The translations under genes and the position numbers were made by a program. A stretch of 64,000 nt of DNA from Lottia gigantea (Eukaryota > Mollusca > Gastropoda > Lottiidae), in assembly GCF_000327385.1 (NCBI RefSeq), contig NW_008708400.1, positions 6,497,923 through 6,561,922 of the forward strand, in the 5' to 3' direction. Under the pieces are notes generated by a model. The model saw only the letters and a list, made by a program, of their open reading frames with translations. It had not been told where the DNA came from and did no database searches. Shown here piece after piece: positions 19,603 through 31,600 of the stretch (within the stretch, counting starts at the first letter, position 1; the number at the start of each line of letters is the position of its first letter).

Positions 19603-22600
19603 TCATTTGTTGATCTTTTTATGTATTTTTAAAGCTTGTTGTTGAAGGTCTGGATCTGGGTATATTTCTAATCCTTGTAAAATAAAGGCTAATGCTTCTT
19701 CATAGTTCTTTGCTTTGTATTTTTCCCTGAAAAAAGATTATTTAATGGCTGATTATTAACAAAACTTGTTTGGAAATAGTCCAAGCTGCTTTACAGGCAC
19801 CCTAACAGTACCTTAATCTAGTATGTGAGAATTTATGAGCATGGCTCTTGTTAATTAAACTTAAACTTAAAAATAAAATGAAATGAATGGAGTTTTAAGT
19901 CCTACTCTTCTGCTCCTGTTTGGGCTAATGAAAATGGGCAACGCCATGAAACGTGCAGTGAGGAAAATTTTGCCAGGACAGTGTCATAAGCCTACTCTTT
20001 TCTTGAACGTGTACAGTCTGTAGCTCACCTGGCCTCAGTTTATTGTCCAATCCATACGACTTTTTCCATGAGAAAACGGGTTGGAAAATCCAAAGTATTC
20101 TCTCGACATTTGTCAGGATTGAACCCTCGACCTTCAGGTTAGCGAGCGAGCGTCTAACCCACTGAGTCCCCCCAGCTCCTTCATTTAAACTTAGAGATAG
20201 GAGTTTCCAGTTTATAGTCCAAATATCTCACCTGCAACTGTTGACACATTCGTTGAATTTCAGTTTTAGATCTTCAGGTAAATCATCAAAGCCTTCTTCT
20301 TCTGAATCTATAAAAGAAAAAAAAGAACTTTGTTATTCAGAGTCCTGGATGCTTTTTCGAAACAAAGTCATTGTCACATTGTTATTCCATTGTGTTCCTT
20401 GTCAAAAGCCTACCACAATTCATCAAAAATCCAAAATGGCTGTATCAAACCAACAATGAACAGTTATCCAACACAATCTCATTACATTTTAGTCAAATCT
20501 GATCAAAACTGAGTTGAGAGAAATATGTGGTGACATGGGCAAACTAAAAAAATAGTATAGTTAGTTCTACCTTCTTCGCCACTGCCTTCTTCACTATTAT
20601 AATTACCATCATCAATAAATGATCCTCCATAATCTTCATCATCATCATCATCCTCTTCATCGCACTCCACACCATCTCCATCACTGACATCATCAACATC
20701 AACAACATCTTCATTATCTATTCCATCTTCATCCTCAACAAATTCATCTTCACTACCTAGATCTTCTTCCTCATCTTCACACGTGTCTGCATCTTGGCCT
20801 TTGTTAGTCTCTGTTACATTCTCAGCTGTTTCACTTTCACTTTTTTCTGTTTCACTTTCATTTTGTTCTGTTTCACTTTCATTTTGTTCTGTTTCACTTT
20901 CATTTTGTTCTGCCTCACTTTTATTTTGTTCTGCTTCATTCTGACCAACCTCACTTTCATTTTGTTCTGCCTCACTTTCATTTGGTTCTGCTTCATTCTG
21001 ACTAACCTCAATTTCATTATCCTCATTGTTCTCAGAAGCCTCATCCTCATCCTCTGTATCCACTATTCGTTTTTTGCTTCCAGTCTTTTTTGTAGGAACC
21101 ATATCCTCTTCATCAGAGCTTTCGATTGCATTTTTGCGTTGATTGGATGTTCGTTTTGTTGAGATTGGACTTTCAGTTTCTAATTCCTCTTCGGAATCAA
21201 ACATTGAATCCTCAATGATTGTTTCCTCAGCTTTTTCCTGTTCAGGGCTCTTAAGATCCATGATATTGCACACTGGTCTGTCTGTGTCCATTTCCGAATT
21301 GAGTGAATCTTTCTTCACTGGTTTTACTGTGTCAAATGAACAATCTGGAGAGTTTTGTACCAGAATTTCTGAGCTTGAAGGACATTCAGGACTTTGTGCA
21401 ACCAAAGACATGTCTAATTTCTTACTGCTTCCTGATAAACGCAAACGAACTGGGATATTGGCTTCTTTGAAGTATAAAAGTGGACTTCTTGCGTCAGGAG
21501 AGATTATCAGTTCTTCTTCAATAATTCGCTGCTTTTGTTTTGGTGTCTTTTTCATAAATGGGGAGCTTGGTGGAATCTCAGGGATTTTAAATGGCGATGC
21601 TATTTCATTTTGTGTTGGGTTATTATGAACTTTTTCTGAATCTATATTTGAGTTTTTTAATTCTTTATCACAAGATTTGCAATCATCCACAGATTGCTTG
21701 GAGTTCTGTTCAGAAGAATAATTTTCAAAAATTTCTAAGTCACTAGCACTATTTATAGATTGATTAGCATCTGATTCAACGTTCCCATCAGGAGTTTCAT
21801 TTGAAACGAGATTAGAAGCTTCGGTTTTGACACGACTTTCCAAATAATCAGATACAGGCTCATCTTTAAGATCATCCAGTCCGAATTCCAGTGGAACATT
21901 GTCATTATCTTTAGGCTCATCTTTAAGATCATCCAATCCAAAATCCAGTGGAATATTGTCATCATCTTGTTCATTTTTTATTTCATTTTTAACAGATTTG
22001 GTTTCATTAACTGGTGATTTAATGTCCTGAAATATATTTTAAAGTTCTTTTTAATTTTTAATTTGTGAATTTTTCATTAATAAGAAATGAACAAGGGAGC
22101 AAGCTTTTCCATTTCATATCCTTTTCTTTGGAAATCAGATCGAAACTTAAAGATGGAGATATATGTCTGAAAAATGCTACATCTAATTGAAATTAAACTC
22201 CATTTAATTCTTAGAATTGCTACAGAAAAGTGAAATTAAGCTCTATTTAGTCTTAAAACTGCTATGGACAAGCCAAATTAAGCTCTGTCTTAAAAGCTAA
22301 ATCCTTTAAAGAGAAAAGTGAAATTAACTAGCCATCAAAGACACTTCTCATGTATCTCTTTAACTCTTCAAATCCAAATTCCTACCTGAAGTTCATCATC
22401 ATCAATTTCGATAGGAGAAGATGGGGATGTGGACTGTACTGGAGATTTAATTACTGTTAAATCTATCGTACTGTTGTCAGACACTGGAAAAATACAATAT
22501 GTATTACTGATCAAAGTTTAGCAAAGTTAACATAAACAAGACAAACAGTCTGATTAAAATACAGATATTACTCTCATTCATTATCAGCATGTGACATCAC

Positions 22601-25600
22601 TTGCTATGAGTTGCTATGACAATTTTTATAACTCACTGAACCCAAAGAGATCTCCAGTCAAACTATCCAGTAGAAAACCCATTGTAATCACACTTTAAAG
22701 AAATAATAATAGAGCAACTTTGGCAAAATGGCCTTTAACAAGACTTATTCATTCAGTAATTTCAAATGAGAGGGTAAAAGTACTTGAAGAAAAAACAAAT
22801 TACTTCTGGGTCTATCATCTTGTTGGGTGTAAGAACTTGGAGGTTTGGGTTTCCAAACTGGCATGGGACGGTCTCCTGATTGAAATGTGGTGGCTTTCTT
22901 CTCATTGAATCTGTCATTCATATCTGGAGGCTGACTGGACTCCATTTCTATCAACTGCTGTGCTCTTTGAATCTAGGATAACACAAAATTACCTTTATGA
23001 TAATAAAAGAAACTTTATTTCTCAAAAAAATAAGAAAAGGAGGAGAAATTTGCTTTACAACAAGAAAGTTGTATAATACATTTATTAACAACATTAATAC
23101 ACACAACATAAACACAAATACAATTTGATGGATCATGTTGTTAAAGGGGCAGATGCAGGTATAAAAATAAAATATTTTCTGCTCAAATTAGTGAAACTAC
23201 AAACAAAAAGAAAAATATGTTCCTCAACGTATCTGAAAGTCTTAACCAAAAAAAATTCAGCCGTTAAAAAATTAAAACTATCTAAAAAGTTTAAGTTTAC
23301 AAGTTTATATGCTTTATGGAAGCTGTTAAAAAACAACTGTACCGATCTGAGTAGGTCTCCTACATATTTCAAAGGTTTCAACTAATAATATCGAGCAATT
23401 ATGAAGATAGATACCAAAACTAGGTCATACTGCTTAATTAACAATTGGCTTTCTCTGTTTTTAATTAACCCTGTTAAAACAAATTCAGTTTGATCAAGTA
23501 GATACATAGATGTAAATATGATATTCTTGTTATATTTTCAAATATAATTTACAACCTACATACTGCCCCTATAAATAATCATTATTATCCTTCAACTTCA
23601 AGTTGCTTTTCTTATTTACTAATCAACTGAATCATTGTTTAATTGTTGTTAAAGTCTTTAGACTATGGATATTAATAGCTCATCATACCAAGAGATGATA
23701 GCCTACACATAACTACCAAACAATACAGTAGTAAATCAAAATGCTTTACTATAATTGCTCAATAGAATCATCTAGGGCTGGGTATGGATTACCAAATTGA
23801 GATCCATTATCAACGGCATCAATAATCTATCAATAATCGAAATATTTAAAGTGAGAAATCTTCTAAATATTAAAAAAAAAAATCATTTTTCATTCAATGG
23901 ATTATTTTTGTGCCATAGAAGTATATTATTGCTTTGGTTAGTTTAAAGTGGGTAAGATGTGCAAGAAATTGTTAACGGGTACACAGGAGAAAATATAAGA
24001 TTTACATTTAATCGATGATGTATTTTGATGATAGATTAATTCCTAGAGACAATAATGGATTATTTCAACCAGCCTATTATGTTAAAGGTTAAATAGGACA
24101 GATTCACCTAGTTTAGATTTTTTTTTATCTAATCGGCAATAGTGTTTACAGCTCACTGTTGATATTTAATATTTTAAATTCATGTATAATAATCCACGTT
24201 TAAAAGTTAAAAGAACCACTCGTCTATTCTTGAGATTAGAAATAGAAAGTGAACTCATGAGGGATTATTGAAGCAATTATATGATTTCCTTACATTTTTA
24301 GTATATCTGAGGACTATTTAAATAAACTAGTGTCCAAAAGAAACGATACCACCTGTTTGCAACGACATAAAAGAAAAACTAAACAATGCAGAAGTTTAGG
24401 ATTGGTGTTATGCTTTTGAGAAATCCTTTCACAACATCTGTACAAAAATTTCATTTCAATAAAATCTGTACAACCAATATGACAAGCCTTTAAAGATGGG
24501 TGGGGTCAAAAAAGAACATTTCGTTAGAGCACTGATCACAGAAACAACGGGAAATGTCACACCACACGTCACAAAGTCAAGTCAGTAGCGGGTATGTCCA
24601 CCGTGAGCATCAATACATGCCAGAACACGCCTACGGACTGATGCCGTCAAACGTATGATGACGTTGGGAGTGATGCGTTGCCATTCCTCGAGGAGACATC
24701 GTTCCAAGTCCTGGACGTTGACTGGAGGCACACGGCGATGTCGGATTTGCCGATCGAGGTGGTCCCATAAGTGCTCGATGGGATTCATGTCCGGTGAACA
24801 TGCGGGCCATGGCAAAACCTGTACGTTGGCGTTGGCAAGGAAGTTCTGTGTCAATCTTGCTGTGTGTGGCCTTGCATTGTCATGTTGGAAAATGAGTCCA
24901 CGAGGCTGTTGCTGAATAAAGGGCACCACAACAGGCCGTAGGATGTCATCAATATAACGCTGTGCATTCAGGTTTCCACGAATTACGACAAGCCTCGTTT
25001 TGACGTCACCACATATGTCACCCCAAACCATTAACCCTCCACCTCCAAACAGCCGGACCTGTTGAATACAGTTAGACGCCAATCGTTCACCAAATCGTCG
25101 GTATACAAGCTGCCGTCCATCGTTTTTGAAGATGAGGAATCTGCTCTCATCAGAGAACATAACACGTGCCCAGTCCCGCCGATGCCAACGTCGAACTCGC
25201 CTGGCCCAGATCAGTCTGTTGTTCCGGTGTCGAGGCGTCAGGAGCGGTCTGCGGTAGGGATGACGTGGCCGGATACCATACTGCCGTAGTCTCCTGTAGA
25301 CGGTCTGTCGACTGATCCTGTGTCCCAGTGCTGTAGCCGCCGTGGACGTCGCTGTTACGGGTCGTGGTAACTCGTGGTCTTCCACTCCTGGGCCTGTCTG
25401 ACGTCTGACCTGTCTGACGTAACCGCTGCATCAACCTGGTGATAGTGATGCGTGCGCAGCCCAACCTTCTGGCGACGTCGACGTGTGTCGCTCCTTGTTG
25501 GACCATTCCAACGGCTCTCTCTCTCTCGATGGCTGTCAAACGTGGCATATCTTGTGTTCTTTTTGTTGCTGTGATATCAACGTGTCTGATCAGCCGTTTT

Positions 25601-28600
25601 ATACAGTTTTTATGCACGCGCAGAACATGCTAGAGAGGGAAATGTCACTTTCATGAAATTTACGTTTTTTCCCGGAAGTGATCACGTCTTCCCGGTATTT
25701 TAATCGACTATGCTGTGTTTTGGATGTGCAATACGAATTGGCATGTTTTTATATTAGACAATTCACTTAGTAAAAAACAATTTTGAAAATAAGTCGGTAT
25801 CGTTTCTTTTGGACACTAGTTTACTTTTTTTCAAGGCCCAAATCAATACCCGAAAAATGGTAAACCTGTCCCTTTAAGTAAACTATAATCTATGTCAATG
25901 TAATATATTCTGGACAGCTGAGCTGTATCATATTCAATAAAAGGATAACTTTTTAATAAGCTCTATAACCAGCCACTAGAACTGATCAACTCATGAATAT
26001 TTATATAGTCCTAGTTTATCTGAGCCCTGATTTACATCTATCAATAAAACATCTAATTCTATTCTGGTTTACTGAACTTTATCTAAGCCAATTAAAATTT
26101 ACACGTTACGAAATGGTTTGCTATGATCAGCCACCATTATAGCTGTACTTCATTGTTTTTTTTTTTCTTATTTGTTGTTGAGCCCTTTTAAACCGTGAAT
26201 TTTAATACAGTTATGAGCTTGTGTGTGAATAAAGTCAAGTGAACTTCCATCTATGACAATGTATTTTGACTGCTGAACCGTACAGTTTTATGAAATGGTT
26301 TTCTAAGAGGAGCCATCAGAATAGCTGTACTTCATTCTTATTAGTTTTTGAGCTTTTTACATCAGAAATATCAACAAAGAATCATCATGTGAAAATCAGC
26401 CTAACAAGTCTCACCCTATCTGTTATTGGGCTGTGATATACCGATGGGATATCTGCATTTTTAAGAACAGGCATCAAATGTCATTTTCATGAGAGTTGTT
26501 CCGATAGTTTTTGTAAATTTTCATCATGACAGAGCCTAAACCTAGCGATCAAAAAATATATCACATCTGAATGACTCGTAGGGTTAGATGTGTCAAGACT
26601 ACATCATGCTATTCTGAATTACTAAACTATTACTATTCTTCCAGACTTAACTTGCATGATTTTAGTGTTTTTGTCATATGATTGGTCAATCAGTGAAATT
26701 GATTTTAAATTCAATTATTTCTATCTAATCAGATAACTGTATTTCTGCAAATCTGGATTTTACCTCAGCTAATTTTTTGAGAATATGGCCCCTGTACTGA
26801 TGTAAATAAAAAATGTAGTTTTATAAAATGATATTTTATGATTTTCACTTACCCTACTTTGTATGTAATCTGCATTCTCACCAGCAGACGTATTGGTATT
26901 GCCAGATTGATAGGTTGTGTCGTCCTCTTCCTCATCATGGGGTACCTCCTGACTGAACATTAGGTCATGATCACTTACACCAAACATTGCTACAATAGAA
27001 AGTGAATCCAGTAATGTCTTAACTGCCTCTTATACAGGATACAGACTGCATATTCTTGAAATGATCTCAATGCAACGATGTCCTAGGGTGTTAACTTCTA
27101 ACAGAGTTTCTAGGATATCTTAGGTTCTTACATCTTACACTGTTTCTAGGATATCTTAGGTTCTTACATCTTACACTGTTTCTAGGATATCTTAGCTTCT
27201 TACGTCTTACACTGTTTCTAGGATATCTTAGGTTCTTACATCTTACACTGTTTCTAGGATATCTTAGGTTCTTACATCTTACACTGTTTCTAGGATATCT
27301 TAGGTTCTTATATCTTACACTGTTTCTAGGATATCTTAGGGTTCTTACATCTTGCACTGTTTCTAGTATATCTTAGGTTCTTACATCTTACAGAGTATCT
27401 AAGATATCTTAGGTTCTTACATCTTACACTGTTTCTAGGATATTTTAGGTTCTTACATCTTACACTGTTTCGAGGATATCTTAGGTTCTTACATCTTACA
27501 CTGTTTCTAGGATATCTTAGGTTCTTACATCTTACACTGTTTCGAGGATATCTTAGGTTCTTACATCTTACACTGTTTCTAGGATATTTTAGGTTCTTAC
27601 ATCTTACACTGTTTCTAGGATATCTTAGCTTCTTACATCTTACAGAGTTTCTAAGATATCTTAGGTTCCTACGTCTTACACTGTTTCTAGGATATCTTAG
27701 GTTCTTACATCTTACACTGTTTCTAGGATATCTTAGGTTCCTACGTCTTACACTGTTTCTAGGATATCTTAGGTTCTTACATCTTACACTGTTTCTAGGA
27801 TATCTTAGGTTCTTAAATCTTACAGAGTTTCTAAGATATCTTAGGTTCTTACATCTTACACTGTTTCTAGGATATTTTAGGTTCTTACATCTTACACTGT
27901 TTCTAGGATATCTTAGGTTCTTACATCTTACAGAGTTTCTAAGATATCTTAGGTTCTTACGTCTTACACTGTTTCTAGGATATCTTAGGTTCTTACATCT
28001 TACACTGTTTCTAGGATATCTTAGGTTCTTACATCTTACACAGTTTCTAGGATATCTTAGGTCCTTACGTCTTACACTGTTTCTAGGATATCTTAGGTTC
28101 TTACATTGTCTAGGATATCTTAGGTTCTTACATTGTCTAGGATATCTTAGGTTCTTACATCTTACACTGTTTCTAGGATATCTTAGCTTCTTACATCTTA
28201 CAGAGTTTCTAGGATATCTTAGGTTCTTACATTGTCTAGGATATCTTAGGTTCTTACGTCTTACACTGTTTCTAGGATATCTTAGGTTCTTACATCTTAC
28301 AAAGTTTCTAGGATATCTTAGGTTCTTACATTGTCTAGGATATCTTAGGTTCTTACATCTTACACTGTTCTAGGATATCTTAGGTTCTTACATCTTACAC
28401 TGTTTCTAGGATATCTTAGGTTCTTACATCTTACACTGTTTCTAAGATATCTTAGGTTCTTACATCTTACACTGTTCTAGGATATCTTAGGGTTCTTACA
28501 TCTTACAGAGTTTCTAGGATATCTTAGGTTCTTACATCTTACACTGTTTCTAGGATATCTTAGGTTCTTACATCTTACACTGTTTCTAGGATATCTTAGG

Positions 28601-31600
28601 TTCTTACATCTTACACTGTTTCGAGGATATCTTAGGTTCTTACATCTTACACTGTTTCTAGGATATCTTAGGTTCTTACATCTTACACTGTTTCTAGGAT
28701 ATCTTAGGTTCTTACATCTTACACTGTTTCGAGGATATCTTAGGTTCTTACATCTTACACTGTTTCTAGGATATCTTAGGTTCTTACATCTTACACTGTT
28801 TCTAGGATATCTTAGGTTCTTACATTGTCTAGGATATCTTAGGTTCTTACGTCTTACACTGTTTCTAGGATATCTTAGGTCTACATCNNNNNNNNNNNNN
28901 NNNNNNNNNNNNNNNNNNNNNNNNNNNNNNNNNNNNNATGAAAGAAAGTGATCATTTGTTTCCCCAACCTTTCTCAAGAATTAGGGAAAATGAAAGTGTG
29001 ATTCGTTTTAACTTGTATAATACATACCAAAATAACTGCTGAACAATTTTTTTGAACGGAAAATCTGGTTAACCTCATAAAACATAAGGACCCTCGAGGT
29101 TTAATAATTACACAATACCTTTTAAAGAATGTGCAATTGTATCAGCCACATTGCAAAGTTTTTCACCCCATTTTTTCTTTATCTATAGACCTAAATAAGA
29201 CTTCCTATGTTATTTGTATTATCAGTTGAAAATATTGAGATTTATGACTAGCAACAAACCTGTGTTGTGAGTAGAAAGATGGAATATTGGTCATCAGTTT
29301 GGAATTTCTGTATTCTTTCCTCTCTATCAGCTACTTTTGATACTGTTCCATCTAATCTCATTATTTTATGGCCCTAATATATCACGATAAAATAATTACT
29401 GAATTTTTCTAACTCAGACATATTTCCATTATAAATATAGATGATATTAACAATAATATAACATTGTTAAGACAGTGGTCAATCAAGTAATTTCTTTTGT
29501 TATATATCAGCTTAGTGATCTCTTTATATTCTCTCCTTTCATACACGAACTTGGCTAAGCAGTCTGCTGATATGACTTGAAATAAGCGAAATGAATATTA
29601 AAACCTCAAGAAAGCTTGATAGGAGCAATTGTAATGTTTTTCATTGAATCTGGATTTTGATTTTAATGATTGTAAAGACGTTTTCTAAATTTTTATGTGT
29701 ATCAGGGGAAACTGATAGCATCAATTTACACCATTCCAAATTTCAGTCTGTGGTTCCCCTAAAACTAAGCAATTTATGATGTCACTAATTACAAGGACTT
29801 CGCAATTAGTGGAGTCATCAAACACTTTATTTTAGTGGTATTGCAGGAACCACAGATGTCTGATTGAAAATTGGAATGGCCCAAATTGATGCTCTTATTG
29901 TCCCCAATACACATAAAAAATATTACACAACCTCTTTACAATCCCTTTAAGCAGTTGAAAATTTTAATACACATAATATTTATTTCTATTGATCAATATA
30001 TTTCAATATCTAAAATACCGATTTGCCTTCACTGTAACTTCTTCAGAGTTGGATATAATTATTGGAACCCTTTTTCACTATTTCAGGAAATTTTATTTCA
30101 GAAATATCTAAGAAAGGTTTTAAGCTACAAGCCACACTTACCCTGTTAGTAACTAATTTCTGTATAATATCCAACATTTTTCTGGATTGAGAAAAAACTA
30201 AACAACGATGGCCCTCAGACTTTAAATTATCTAATAATTCTACTAGAACTATCAGTTTTCCAGATTCTTGGATTAAAATATGATCTTGTACATGTTGTAT
30301 TTTGGTAGCAGCACTTTCTAATGCTTCAGGAGCTTCTAACATGTCTTCATCTAGTCTAAAAATACAGAATCCAGATTACAACGACATATATCAACAGAGA
30401 TGCATTTATTGAGCATAAAGACAATTTGACATGTCAAAATATCAACATATTGTCAAAGGAACAGTCAATGTGAGCCAGCCATAAATTTCAACATAACTTA
30501 CTCATCATGACCATGTAGTCCTAACTGAGCACAAGCTCTAGTTGTCAACAGTCTGGGATGATCACAGATTTTCTTTAAAACTGTTAAAGCTACTAGAGGT
30601 GATTTAGTTGTCATCAATAACTGAAACATAAGAGTTAATAAGTTATGGATGGGTGCATATTATTTTCGTTGACAGAGATAACTGCAGACTTACTGGGATG
30701 CGCACTATTTTAATAACAAATAAAGTCAGAAGTTTTTTTAATGCTATAATAAAATTAATAGAAAGTCGAACATTTCAAGCGTCAATCAGTTATAAGTAAC
30801 ACACTGTATCAAATCAAAAAATCATCTCCAATCTTTAAAATAATTGTTCTATCAAATTATTCAATTGGCCAGTGAATAAAACTTTTGAAATTGTGAAAAC
30901 CCAACTGAAATATATAGTTACCTCTTTAATATCATCTAGCTCTAGAAAATCTTCGTATATTTTCTGTTGTGTCTGTGTTAAATATAACCAAATTACCAGC
31001 TCATTTTTACGTGTTAAATTAGGCATCCTACAAATAGAATGTTTTTAGATGAACTAGGCATAGCAACAATGAAACACAAATATACTCAATCCAAAGGCTT
31101 ATTACCATGAATGAAAGTTCACTTCACTTAAGAAAATTGATTTATTCAAATGATGATTACATCTTAAAATCTGGCAATGTCATTCTATCAAATCTTTTTG
31201 ATAATGGTTTAAATTGCTATTATTCATTCAAGGAATTTCAAAATAATGATCTACTAACAACTACTAACAGGGCCTAATATTTTAAAAAAACCAAAAAATT
31301 TCTAACTATCTTTAAGAAATTTGTGATATTTAGATGTTTATGAGAAACATACATGATTTAAAGAACTTACTGGGCAGATTTTCTCTGTTCCTTTTCATTC
31401 CCTTCCAATCTTTCATTTTTCTTGGCCTGTACTTCAGCTTTAGTTCTTCTTAAGAAAAATGGTGCTATGATTTTCTTCAAGGCTTCTGAGATTTCCTGTC
31501 CTAATTTCTTTTCATTTACTGTGGCATCTTTTTCTCGAGACTATAAATATAAATAATGCGAGGTGTTTAATTGTATTAGCTAGAAGTGGAAAGAAATGCT

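Noticed and set aside
20110-20180. A tRNA gene on the minus strand
   Set aside because: Boxes A and B are present, but the sequence does not fold as a full tRNA and continues into a SINE body with a tail and family members nearby.
20794-21162. Plus-strand open frame rich in CFTFILF
   Set aside because: It is the opposite-strand shadow of the EQNESET coding repeat in ERCC6L.
27091-28977. Long minus-strand open frames repeating LRYPRNSVRCKN, looking like a repeat protein
   Set aside because: They are a by-product of a 36-bp satellite whose length is a multiple of three. The array is intronic in ERCC6L, contains 27-bp units and frame changes, and runs into Ns.
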